Assembly: GCA_900316265.1 (NCBI GenBank)
Contig: ONCH01000025.1
Span: forward strand, 1 to 64,000
Source: an uncultured Prevotellaceae bacterium
GTDB lineage: Bacteria > Bacteroidota > Bacteroidia > Bacteroidales > Bacteroidaceae
Reading direction: 5' to 3'
DNA: 64,000 nucleotides
The position numbers and the translations under genes were made by a program. Of the stretch, positions 45,879 to 54,447 are shown in pieces (position 1 is the stretch's first letter; every line of letters begins with the position of its first letter). A model generated the notes under the pieces. The model had not been told where the DNA came from. It searched no databases and saw only the letters and a list, made by a program, of their open reading frames with translations.

Positions 45879-48512
45879 ATGCAAAAGAAGCTACAATTAG
45901 CCGTGTTGGCTCTCTGTCTCGCTACGACTGCGTATGCTCAGGAATCCCTAAACACTTCTGTTTCGGAGAAGGAAGAGCAGGTTATCGTTGACGAGCAGGC
46001 CTTCACTTTCACGGAAGCGCAATTGGGCGAAGACGACGACATGTCGCAGAATGTTTCGATTATTTCATCGAATCAGAACATCTTCGCCAATTCGTCTGGT
46101 TTCCAGTTCAGCGCTGGACGCTTCCGTTACCGTGCTTTTAACCAAAAGTACAATGAGATTTACATTAACGGTGCTCCCATGAACGACATGGAGTCTGGAC
46201 AGTTCCGCTTTGCTTTGATTGGTGGTCTGAACCGTCAGACCAACAGTGGTCGTGAAGCTGCTCTGCCCTTCGAGTTCAACAACTTCTCCATGCCATCAAT
46301 GGCGGGTTCCAACAACTACGACTTCCGTCCGAGCCGTATGGCTACTGGACAATATGCATCTTTGGCAGGTTCTAACCGCAGCTACACGCTCCGCGGCATG
46401 TATACCTACAACACAGGTCTGCGTCCCGACGGATGGGCTTTGTCTGCCGGTCTGACCTACCGTTGGGCTAAGCGCGGTTACGCTAAAGGAACCTTCTACA
46501 ATTCACTGTCATACTTCTTCGGTGCTGAGAAGAAGTTCAACGACGAACACTCAGTAGCCTTCATCACATGGGGTAACCCCACAGAGCGCGCTTCACAGGG
46601 TGCTGGTACTGACGAGGCTTACTGGATGGCTGGTACCAACTTCTACAACCCCTACTGGGGCTATCAGGACGGCAAGGTTCGCAGTTCTCGCGTTGTCAAG
46701 GACTATGCGCCCACCGTACTCATCAACTGGGACTGGAAGATTAACGACTACATGAAGTTGCAGACTGCGCTGACTGGCCGCTACTCTATGTATAAAGGTA
46801 CCAGCCTAGGATACAACGGTGGTGAGAACCCTGCTCCAGACTATTGGAAGTTGATGCCGTCAAGCTACTACGACGTATGGTATGACGAGGCTGCCAACAC
46901 CTACGATGGTTACAACAAGTACTACTATGCACGTACCTACTGGATGGGTAGTGAAGAGGCACGCCAGATTAACTGGGACCGCATGTACTACACCAACCGT
47001 AAGACCAATGAACTTGGTTCCGATGCCAGATACTTCGTACAGGCCAAGAACATCAACAACCTGAATGTGACATTGGCATCAACGCTGAAGACCGAGTTGA
47101 GCAAGAACATGAACCTGAACATCGGCTTCAGCTTGGCAACCAACAAGGGTATGCACTACAAGACGATGGACGACATGCTGGGTGCCAACACCTATCATGA
47201 CATCAACACCTATGCCCTGGGAACCTACAGTGCTAATGACCCACGCGTACAGTATGACCTGAACAATCCCAACGCAGTAGTGAAAGAGGGCGACAAGATG
47301 AACTATGATTACAACTTGTTGGTCAACAAGGCTCAGGTCTGGGCTGCAATGAAGTATCAGAAGAAATCGCTGGCAGCATTCCTGGCTGGTCGTGTTGCAG
47401 GTACCAGCATCAAGCGCGACGGTAAGATGCGCAACGGTATTGCCGACTACATGGGACTCAGCTCCTATGGCGAAAGTGAGACAGCCCGCTTCCTTGACGG
47501 TGGCGCAAAGGGTGGTCTTACCTACAACCTCGGTGCAGGCAATGTCATCACCATCGGTTTAGGCTACGAGTTGAAGACTCCTACTGCCAATACGCTCTTT
47601 GTATCTCCTGAAATGTCTAACGAGTTCTGCGCTAACTTGAAGAACGAGAAGATTTTCAGCAGTGAGATTGGTTACCAGTTCTCTACCACATGGATTAAGG
47701 CCAACGTGAATGCTTACTACAGCCACCTGAGTGACGTCACCGAGTGGCAGAACTTCTTCGACGACGATATCAACTCATTCTCTTACGTGTCAATGACAGG
47801 TATCAAGAAGGAGTACTACGGTGTCGAGGTAGGCGTAAAGGCTTCACTGAACTCTAACTGGAGCATTCGTGGTTTGGCAGCTATCAGCGAGGCTAAGAAC
47901 ATCAACAACGCCCGCGTTCGCTATATGAGCTCTGCTAAACCCATCAAGAGCGCTGACGGTCAGCAGAGTTTCTATGCTGAGGAGACCGTATTAAATAAGA
48001 ACATGCGCGAGAGCGGCACCCCACTGTCAGTTTATGGCCTGACGCTGAGCTACAATGGTGGTGGCTGGTTCATCGACCTGAGCGGCAACTACTACGACCG
48101 CATCTACCTCTCCTACTCTCCCGTTTATCGTTACGAGAGCACGCTGGTTAACCGCAACAAGGCAGCTATTGCCCGTGGCATTGCTGAAGAGCGTACTATC
48201 GACGACAACGGTAACGTTATTGAGAGTGCTCTGGATCAGGCTAAGGGTACACCAGGCTTCATGCTCGACCTGAGCATTGGTCGCTCTATCCGCCTGAAGT
48301 CTGGCCAGCTGTCCATCAACCTCTCACTGACCAACCTGCTGAACAACACCAAGATGTGCACAGGTGGTTACGAGCAGAGCCGCAGTAACTACTCTATCGG
48401 TTCTACTGATGGCGAGATTAACACCAGCCGTCTGTACCGCTTCGACAAGAACCCGAAGAAGTACTATGCTTATGGTATCAACGGTATGCTGAACATTGGT
48501 TACAGATTCTAA
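45879..48512 (+). CDS. TonB-dependent outer membrane receptor
   Basis: The protein has 877 residues with a signal peptide (LAVLALCLATTAYA). A plug-like region (about 60-140, with RYRAFNQKYNEIYINGAPMND) is followed by a long beta-barrel rich in aromatic strands, ending NIGYRF with the terminal Phe typical of outer membrane barrels. There is no leading carboxypeptidase-regulatory domain, so it is not a classic SusC. Two OB-fold lipoprotein genes follow at gaps of 14 and 46 bp, and a nuclease lipoprotein lies further on. It is probably the import pore for what those proteins capture. Confidence 0.85.
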   Translation: MQKKLQLAVLALCLATTAYAQESLNTSVSEKEEQVIVDEQAFTFTEAQLGEDDDMSQNVSIISSNQNIFANSSGFQFSAGRFRYRAFNQKYNEIYINGAPMNDMESGQFRFALIGGLNRQTNSGREAALPFEFNNFSMPSMAGSNNYDFRPSRMATGQYASLAGSNRSYTLRGMYTYNTGLRPDGWALSAGLTYRWAKRGYAKGTFYNSLSYFFGAEKKFNDEHSVAFITWGNPTERASQGAGTDEAYWMAGTNFYNPYWGYQDGKVRSSRVVKDYAPTVLINWDWKINDYMKLQTALTGRYSMYKGTSLGYNGGENPAPDYWKLMPSSYYDVWYDEAANTYDGYNKYYYARTYWMGSEEARQINWDRMYYTNRKTNELGSDARYFVQAKNINNLNVTLASTLKTELSKNMNLNIGFSLATNKGMHYKTMDDMLGANTYHDINTYALGTYSANDPRVQYDLNNPNAVVKEGDKMNYDYNLLVNKAQVWAAMKYQKKSLAAFLAGRVAGTSIKRDGKMRNGIADYMGLSSYGESETARFLDGGAKGGLTYNLGAGNVITIGLGYELKTPTANTLFVSPEMSNEFCANLKNEKIFSSEIGYQFSTTWIKANVNAYYSHLSDVTEWQNFFDDDINSFSYVSMTGIKKEYYGVEVGVKASLNSNWSIRGLAAISEAKNINNARVRYMSSAKPIKSADGQQSFYAEETVLNKNMRESGTPLSVYGLTLSYNGGGWFIDLSGNYYDRIYLSYSPVYRYESTLVNRNKAAIARGIAEERTIDDNGNVIESALDQAKGTPGFMLDLSIGRSIRLKSGQLSINLSLTNLLNNTKMCTGGYEQSRSNYSIGSTDGEINTSRLYRFDKNPKKYYAYGINGMLNIGYRF

Positions 48513-48526
48513 AACACTGAAGCATT

Positions 48527-50164
48527 ATGAAGACAAGAAATATTTTCCTATTAGCCCTGACAGCTATTCTCGGAGTTTCGTGTCACTCGTGGGACGAACC
48601 TTCGTTGGAATCTGGAATGACAGCGTTTGGTAACCAGTACGTCCAAGAGACCAATGTTGTTACCATTGACGCCTTGAAGACACAGTACAAGAGCGTCATC
48701 AACAACAACAGCCTCCAGCAGATTACCAAACCCACACAGATAAAGGTTATCGTCACTGGTAACGATGACGGCAGCAACCTCTATAAACAATTATATGTAT
48801 CAGACGGTACGGCTGCTATCTACATGAGTATTGACAAGAGCGGTATCTTCAGCGATGCTCCCGTAGGCCAGTGCCTGCTCATCGAACTGAACGGCTTGTA
48901 TATTGGCGGCTATGGCCAACAGCCGGAGATTGGTACATTCTATCACAACGAAGCCAAGGACTTGGACCAGGTGGGTCGTATGAGCCGCTTCGAATGGAAC
49001 GAGCACTTCAAGCTGATTGACCCTGTTCCAGGACTGAGTGCAAAACCCGTTATGGTTAGCAGCATGAAAGGCCTCAATCTTGAGAAGGACTGCGGCAAGC
49101 TGATTACCTTGGTTGGTGTCAACATGAAGGGGGCCGACGGCAAGATTACCTTTGCTCCAGATGATGGTAGCGCTCAGGTAGTTGGTGGTTGCGTAAACCG
49201 TGAAATCAACGGTATGAGCAACGTAGTGGTACGTACCAGCACCTATGCAAAGTTTGCTGCCAGCCCGATGCCTGTTGAGAAGATCAACATCACTGGTATT
49301 GCTTCCCGCTATGGCTCTACATGGCAGATTATGCCGCGCGTCATTGACGACATTGCCCTGACTACTGGCAATGAGGATGTTGAGGAATACAAGGAAGAGA
49401 CCATCGGAACGAAGGAGAATCCTCTCACTGTAAATGACGCCATTGCGTTGATTAACAGCTATGCAGACGGTGCCTCATCACCTAACCCCGCTATTGTAAA
49501 GGGTAAAATCTCGAAGATTGATGGTTATAACGCTAATTACAAGAGCATCACCTATTGGATTTCTGACGACGGTGGTACAAAAACACAGCTGCAGGTTTAC
49601 AGCGGTAAGGGCATCGATGGTGCTGACTTCACTGCTGAAAGCGACTTAAAGCTGGGCCAGACGGTTATCGTCAAGGGTACTTTAAAGAAGTATGTCAACA
49701 AAGCCGGTGCTGTTACTCCTGAAATTGACCAGAGCAGCGAACTGCTGTCCATCGAAGATGGCGCAGGAGGTGGTGAAGCTGGCGGCGAGGCCAAGGGTAC
49801 TGGTACGCAGGATGACCCGTTCAACGTAGCAGCTGCTGTTAAGAAATGTCAGGAAGCCGGCGAGACAGCAACTACAGAAATCTTCTTTGTCAAGGGTATT
49901 GTAAAGGAAGAATATACGGTTGACAGCTATAAGAATGCTACATTTGACATGGTTGACAGCGAGGGCGCTTCACAGAAGTTCACTGCATACCGCGTAAAGG
50001 GTGCTGACGGCAAGGGACTCAAGGAAGGATACAAGGTTCCTAAGGGGGCAACTGTTATTATCAGTGGTAAGCTTGTCAACTACAAGGGCAACACTCCTGA
50101 GACTGCCCAGAACAGTGGTACTCTTATCAGCGTAAATGGTAATGCACCAGAACTTGCTGAGTAA
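48527..50164 (+). CDS. Surface lipoprotein with DUF5689 and two OB-fold-like modules
   Basis: The protein has 545 residues with a lipoprotein signal and lipobox LGVSC (Cys near 19). Residues about 40-285 resemble DUF5689 (VVTIDALKTQYKS, IKVIVTGNDDGSNLYKQLYV). They are followed by two OB-fold-like modules at about 295-410 and 423-545, with phrases VKGKISKI and VIISGKLVNYKGNTPETA. The second module is closely related in DNA and protein to modules of the next gene. OB folds often bind nucleic acid or sugars; the ligand is unknown. It sits 14 bp after the TonB receptor. Confidence 0.78.
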   Translation: MKTRNIFLLALTAILGVSCHSWDEPSLESGMTAFGNQYVQETNVVTIDALKTQYKSVINNNSLQQITKPTQIKVIVTGNDDGSNLYKQLYVSDGTAAIYMSIDKSGIFSDAPVGQCLLIELNGLYIGGYGQQPEIGTFYHNEAKDLDQVGRMSRFEWNEHFKLIDPVPGLSAKPVMVSSMKGLNLEKDCGKLITLVGVNMKGADGKITFAPDDGSAQVVGGCVNREINGMSNVVVRTSTYAKFAASPMPVEKINITGIASRYGSTWQIMPRVIDDIALTTGNEDVEEYKEETIGTKENPLTVNDAIALINSYADGASSPNPAIVKGKISKIDGYNANYKSITYWISDDGGTKTQLQVYSGKGIDGADFTAESDLKLGQTVIVKGTLKKYVNKAGAVTPEIDQSSELLSIEDGAGGGEAGGEAKGTGTQDDPFNVAAAVKKCQEAGETATTEIFFVKGIVKEEYTVDSYKNATFDMVDSEGASQKFTAYRVKGADGKGLKEGYKVPKGATVIISGKLVNYKGNTPETAQNSGTLISVNGNAPELAE

Positions 50165-50210
50165 CTACTTTCTAATACTAACAAACGAATAAACAAAAAA
50201 GAATAAAGAT

Positions 50211-51947
50211 ATGAAAAAGATTTATTATCTGATTGCGATGGCCGTAATGGCTTTCACATTCACCAGTTGTGAGGACGTGCCCGAACCATTCGGACAGCCC
50301 ATCAACCCCAATTCAGGTGCAGACGCTGGCACTGCAGACCCTGCTGGTAGTGGTACAGCTACTGATCCTTATAATGTAGCAGGTATTCTCGACTATACCA
50401 AGAGCTTAGGAGCAGATGTAACCTCTCCCAATGATGTCTATTTCACGGGTGTAATTACTGAAATCACAGCAGCATTTGTGAATGACAATTATGGTAACGC
50501 CACTTTTAAAATTGGTGACACAGAGAAGAGCAAGAGCACTTTCTACTGCTATCGCTGTCTCTATTTTGGTAAAACCAAATACACCGATGACAAAGCCTTA
50601 AACATCAAAGTGGGCGACAAAGTTGTAATCTGCGGTAAAGTTGTAAACTACAAGGGAACAACCCCAGAAACACAACAAAACGAAGCATACGTTGTATCTA
50701 TCAACGGCACTGGCGGTGGTGACACACCAAGTCCAACACCTTCAGGTGATGCCAAGGGTACTGGTACACAGGCTGATCCATTCAACGTAGCAGCAGCTAT
50801 TGCAAAGTGTAAGGCAACGGGCGAGACTGCAACCACTGAGAGTTATTATATCAAGGGTATTGCCGATGCGGAATACACCGTTGGAAGCTATAAGAATGTT
50901 GAAATTGACATTGTCGATCAGGAAGGTTCTTCAGATAAGTTTAAGGTATTCCGTGTAAAGGACAAGGATGGTAAGGGTATCAAGGAAGGTTACAAGATTT
51001 CCAAGGGCGCAACCATTATTGTTTGCGGTCCTGTGGTAAACTTCAAGGGTAATACTCCCGAAACTGCTACTGGCGCCTACCTCGTAAGCGTAAACGGCAA
51101 TGCGCCTGAAGTTGAAGGCGGCGAAGGTGGTGGCGGTAGTGATACACCAAGTGGCGAAGGCGATGGTACAGAAGCTAAGCCATACAATGTAGCAGGTGTA
51201 GTTGCTGCTGGTTCAGGTACTGACGTATTTGTAAAAGCATATATTGTTGGATGGGTAGAAGGTCAGGCTCTAGCTACTGGTGCCCATTTTGACGCTAATG
51301 CTACAGTAGCTTCCAACATCCTGATTGCTGATTCTCCAAACGAAACCGATGTAGCAAAGTGTATACCTATCCAGCTACCTTCAGGGGCTGTTCGCACCGC
51401 AGTTAACTTGAAGGATAATGCAGGTAACTACAAGAAGGAGATTCTCCTCGTAGGCAACATTGAGAAATACTTTGGCACAACAGGCATAAAGAGCACATCT
51501 TATGCAAAGATAGGTGACACCGAGGCAGGAACTAAGCCCAGCAGTGGCGAAGGTGGCGGCGGTAGTGACACACCAAGTTCAGGTACAGGCACACTTGCTA
51601 ATCCTCTTACAGCATCTCAGGTATACGACATTGTAGCTGCAATGGAAAGTGGTGTAACATCTACAGAAGATTACTATGTTAAGGGAAAGATTTGCAGTAT
51701 CAAATTCGAGTATAGCGCTCAATATGGTACAGCAACATTCAACATTTCTGATGACGGAAACACTGGCAGCAAAGAATTTACTGCCTATAGCACTTACTAT
51801 CACGCCAGCGAACAGAAATGGAAGGAAGGCGACACGCAAGTAGCAGTCGGCGACGAGGTTGTAATATGCGGAAAGGTTGTAAACTACAACGGCAACACAC
51901 CAGAGTTCGCCAGTAAGAAAAGCTACGTAGTGAGCATCAGCAAATAA
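50211..51947 (+). CDS. Surface lipoprotein of four OB-fold-like modules (DUF6359 type)
   Basis: The protein has 578 residues with lipobox FTSCEDV (Cys near 20). Four OB-like modules occupy about 45-165, 180-300, 315-435 and 450-578, joined by Gly/Ser/Thr linkers (GGGGSDTPS). Module three matches the DUF6359 pattern (VFVKAYIVGWVEG, ILIADSPNE). Modules one, two and four share VVICGKVVNYKG. Its order behind the receptor and the DUF5689 lipoprotein suggests a surface-capture role. A terminator follows at 51975-52008. Confidence 0.78.
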   Translation: MKKIYYLIAMAVMAFTFTSCEDVPEPFGQPINPNSGADAGTADPAGSGTATDPYNVAGILDYTKSLGADVTSPNDVYFTGVITEITAAFVNDNYGNATFKIGDTEKSKSTFYCYRCLYFGKTKYTDDKALNIKVGDKVVICGKVVNYKGTTPETQQNEAYVVSINGTGGGDTPSPTPSGDAKGTGTQADPFNVAAAIAKCKATGETATTESYYIKGIADAEYTVGSYKNVEIDIVDQEGSSDKFKVFRVKDKDGKGIKEGYKISKGATIIVCGPVVNFKGNTPETATGAYLVSVNGNAPEVEGGEGGGGSDTPSGEGDGTEAKPYNVAGVVAAGSGTDVFVKAYIVGWVEGQALATGAHFDANATVASNILIADSPNETDVAKCIPIQLPSGAVRTAVNLKDNAGNYKKEILLVGNIEKYFGTTGIKSTSYAKIGDTEAGTKPSSGEGGGGSDTPSSGTGTLANPLTASQVYDIVAAMESGVTSTEDYYVKGKICSIKFEYSAQYGTATFNISDDGNTGSKEFTAYSTYYHASEQKWKEGDTQVAVGDEVVICGKVVNYNGNTPEFASKKSYVVSISK

Positions 51948-51974
51948 CTTAAAGAGAATATCTATTCATCAACT

Positions 51975-52008
51975 CGGCTGCACCCTACCCTGGCGTGCAG
52001 CCGTTTTT
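51975..52008 (+). terminator. Rho-independent terminator after the OB-fold lipoprotein operon
   Basis: CGGCTGCAC (51975-51983) pairs with GTGCAGCCG (51995-52003), followed by TTTTT. Confidence 0.85.
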
Positions 52009-52150
52009 ATTTCGAAAAACATGTAACCTATTAACGTAACAGGTCGCAAATGCCGATGCACAGGAGGATTGAGCGATGTTAATAGATGCTCAAACATTTA
52101 ACATACTAGTAACATGTGTGTACTGCCCTAGAAAAATTGTATGTTAAATG

Positions 52151-52181
52151 TATGTTAATAGTTGGTACGACTATTAACATA
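52151..52181. repeat. Perfect 12-bp inverted repeat TATGTTAATAGT with extra ATGTTAA copies
   Basis: TATGTTAATAGT (52151-52162), a 7-nt spacer, then ACTATTAACATA (52170-52181). Further ATGTTAA/TTAACAT copies occur from about 52076 to 52147. This is operator-like, in the 549-bp gap 51948-52496. Confidence 0.65.
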
Positions 52182-52283
52182 TCCTAAAGCCTTTATTTAT
52201 CGGAGGTTCAAGGACGTTAGGTTAAAAGGTTACATGTTTTTGCAAAGATTTCTTCTACGACGTTACATTAATGTGAAGGCGAG

Positions 52284-52382
52284 AATACAGCTGATACGGG
52301 AAAAAGAACAGCTGATACAAATGCGTATCAGCTGTATATGGAATGCTAATACAGCTGTCTCGTGCTCGTATCAGCTGTATTT
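52284..52382. repeat. Phased array of CAGCTG palindromes, five copies every 20-23 bp
   Basis: CAGCTG cores start at 52288, 52309, 52329, 52352 and 52372. The flanks extend them to ATACAGCTGATAC or GTATCAGCTGTAT. Spacings are 21, 20, 23 and 20 bp. The unit and period match the array at 5021-5138. The rest of 51948-52496 holds a terminator, the inverted repeat and the rpmE2 promoter. Confidence 0.75.
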
Positions 52383-52437
52383 GTAACCAGAAAACAAAAT
52401 AAACCAAGAAAGATTTGGCAGAATGGAAAAAAGTTCG

Positions 52438-52445
52438 TACCTTTG
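52438..52445 (+). promoter_or_regulatory. Promoter TTTG-N20-TACCTTTG for rpmE2
   Basis: TTTG at 52414-52417 and TACCTTTG at 52438-52445; leader of about 45 bases before the ATG at 52497. Confidence 0.7.
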
Positions 52446-52496
52446 CACCCGCATTTATGCACAATAGACAAGTAACATATAATAATTAACAAGAAA

Positions 52497-52694
52497 ATGA
52501 AAAAAGGTATTCATCCAGAAAACTATCGCCCCGTCGTGTTTAAGGACATGTCCAACGGCGATATGTTCCTCTCGCGCTCTACCGCTAAGACTAGCACTTC
52601 TCACCCCTTCTACACTGGTAAGAGCAAGCTCGTTGACACCGCTGGTCGTGTTGATAAGTTCATGAGCCGCTACGGTAAGGCTGCGAAGAAATAA
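52497..52694 (+). CDS. rpmE2: Type B ribosomal protein L31, shortened by an internal in-frame gap
   Basis: The start [19 protein letters not shown] and the end [17 protein letters not shown] plus FMSRYG are typical of type B L31, a zinc-free L31 of the large subunit. Relatives I recall have about 84 residues; this one has 65. About 19 residues that normally lie between FLSRST and NTSHPFY are missing, with the frame kept. It has its own strong promoter. The gap may be real, but it resembles the deletions in lon and tgt and should be checked for assembly error. Confidence 0.88.
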   Translation: MKKGIHPENYRPVVFKDMSNGDMFLSRSTAKTSTSHPFYTGKSKLVDTAGRVDKFMSRYGKAAKK

Positions 52695-52820
52695 GATACT
52701 ATATTTCAAGCAAGACATTATAAAGGTGCGTACAGGGTAGTTGCATATGCCTTGTGGGCACCTTTACCTTTCAAACAAAAACAACGAAAACAAACTAAAA
52801 CGACTAAAAAATCCAAAACT

Positions 52821-53792
52821 ATGAAACAACTACATTTTTTCCTATCGACATTACTGCTCGTGGTCTTTGTAGCCTGCGGAGACGACAGTAACGAATACAA
52901 GATTGGTGGTAAGACCGGTGAAGATACGCCCGTACAACCCGACGAGCGCCAGAGTGCTGGTCCTGAGATTGCCAAGTACAACCTTGAGTTCCCTGCCTTG
53001 AAAGGAGGCAACAGCATCGTTGTAGTACACAGCGGAGTACTTAATGACACGTACAACAAGAGTGGCGTTAACTACAGCGTAGAATGGGACACCAGTCTCC
53101 GTGCACAACGCTGGAGCTGCTACCAGATGTATGCCGACAGCTACAAATCAGGCTCACAAGTATCCAGATACTCCGCCACCAATGACGGTTCACTGTCACC
53201 AGAATGCCAGTATCCCAACGACCAAGATATACTCGAACAATACAGACTAACAGTTGACCCATATAAGTATTCTGGTTATGATCATGGCCACATCTGCCCA
53301 TCTGCCGACCGCCAGAGGGCAGTAGAAGCCAACTATCAGACTTTCTATATCACCAATATGCAGCCTCAGAACAACAAGTTCAACGCCGGCATTTGGGCAA
53401 CGATGGAAAATCAGATACGCACATGGGCTAATAATTTTGACACACTCTTTGTTTGCAAGGGAGGCACCATTGACAAGGCTGAGCACATCATTGAATATGT
53501 ATGCGGCAAGAGCCATCAAGCAACAAGAGTCAATGCTGACCACGTTCCTGTACCTAAATTCTTCTTTATGGCCGTACTGGGCAAGAAAGGCACATCCTTC
53601 AAAGCTACAGGCTTTTGGATTGCTCAAGACAACTATACTTCTACAGATTTGAAGAGCTACGCCGTCACCATTCAGGCTCTGCAAAACAATACCGGTATTG
53701 ACTTCTTCTGCAACCTGCCAGACGACATTGAGAACCAAGTAGAGACCGTTGCCCATTCACAAATGGAAAAAGAATGGGTATGGATAAAATAA
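52821..53792 (+). CDS. DNA/RNA non-specific endonuclease lipoprotein (NucA type)
   Basis: About 323 residues. The lipoprotein signal (FFLSTLLLVVFVAC) has lipobox Cys near 19 followed by GDDSN, a surface-export-like acidic start. The nuclease domain has YDHGHICPSADRQ near 150 (the family DRGH motif, here DHGH, with catalytic His) and TNMQPQNNKFNAGIW, whose Asn binds the metal. It should cut DNA and RNA outside the cell. I start at ATG 52821, where the lipoprotein signal begins, instead of 52752. It lies downstream of the receptor/OB-fold lipoprotein operon and rpmE2. Confidence 0.9.
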   Translation: MKQLHFFLSTLLLVVFVACGDDSNEYKIGGKTGEDTPVQPDERQSAGPEIAKYNLEFPALKGGNSIVVVHSGVLNDTYNKSGVNYSVEWDTSLRAQRWSCYQMYADSYKSGSQVSRYSATNDGSLSPECQYPNDQDILEQYRLTVDPYKYSGYDHGHICPSADRQRAVEANYQTFYITNMQPQNNKFNAGIWATMENQIRTWANNFDTLFVCKGGTIDKAEHIIEYVCGKSHQATRVNADHVPVPKFFFMAVLGKKGTSFKATGFWIAQDNYTSTDLKSYAVTIQALQNNTGIDFFCNLPDDIENQVETVAHSQMEKEWVWIK

Positions 53793-53822
53793 AAAATGTA
53801 AATCCTTTGGTTATCCCACAGA

Positions 53823-53860
53823 AAAGTCGTATCTTTGCTGCAAAGCAATGATACGACTTT
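53823..53860. promoter_or_regulatory. Promoter of gpx embedded in an 11-bp inverted repeat
   Basis: TTTG (53806-53809), 20 bases, TATCTTTG (53830-53837). The box overlaps an inverted repeat AAAGTCGTATC (53823-53833) / GATACGACTTT (53850-53860), so the transcription start falls in the loop. It could be an operator for a redox regulator or a 5' hairpin on the message. Confidence 0.65.
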
Positions 53861-53895
53861 AATTATATAGTAAATATTACAACAAAAACAACACA

Positions 53896-54447
53896 ATGAA
53901 AACCGTTTACGACTACACTGTCAAGGACAGAAAAGGAAAAGATGTTTCACTGAAAGAGTATGCTAATGAAGTACTGTTGATTGTCAACACCGCCACCAAG
54001 TGCGGCTTCACCCCACAGTACGACGAGCTGGAAGCCCTGTACAAGAAGTACCACGCTGAGGGTTTTGAGATTCTCGACTTCCCATGCAACCAGTTTGGCC
54101 AGCAGGCTCCTGGCACCGACGAGAGCATCCACGAGTTCTGTAAACTGAACTTCGGCACCGAATTCCCTCGTTTCAAGAAAGTCAAGGTCAATGGTGACGA
54201 TGCTGAACCTCTCTTCCAGTTCCTCAAGGAGCAGAAAGGTTTTGCAGGTTGGGATATGGAGCACCCCATCGCCCACATCCTCGACGACATGCTCACCAAA
54301 GCCGATCCCGACTATAAGGAAAAGGCCGATATCAAATGGAACTTCACCAAATTCCTTATCAACAAGAAAGGTCAGGTTGTAGCCCGCTTCGAGCCTACCG
54401 AGAAAATAGAGAATATCGCCAAGCAAATCGAAGAATTGCTGAAGTAA
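53896..54447 (+). CDS. Glutathione peroxidase family protein, probably thioredoxin-dependent
   Basis: The protein has 183 residues. The peroxidatic Cys lies in NTATKCGFTPQY near 36, the FPCNQFG motif has the second Cys typical of thioredoxin-using members, and KWNFTKFLI holds the conserved Trp-Asn. It reduces hydroperoxides in the cytoplasm. The trxB start follows the stop without any gap (54447/54448), supporting thioredoxin as electron donor. No signal peptide is present. Confidence 0.92.
   Translation: MKTVYDYTVKDRKGKDVSLKEYANEVLLIVNTATKCGFTPQYDELEALYKKYHAEGFEILDFPCNQFGQQAPGTDESIHEFCKLNFGTEFPRFKKVKVNGDDAEPLFQFLKEQKGFAGWDMEHPIAHILDDMLTKADPDYKEKADIKWNFTKFLINKKGQVVARFEPTEKIENIAKQIEELLK

Noticed and set aside
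45879..51947. Classic SusCD polysaccharide utilisation locus
   Set aside because: The receptor lacks the SusC-type N-terminal domain, neither lipoprotein looks like SusD, and no glycoside hydrolases are adjacent.
52162..52386. 74-codon plus-strand frame over the CAGCTG array
   Set aside because: It runs through the repeat array and inverted repeat, has no promoter and no family-like sequence.
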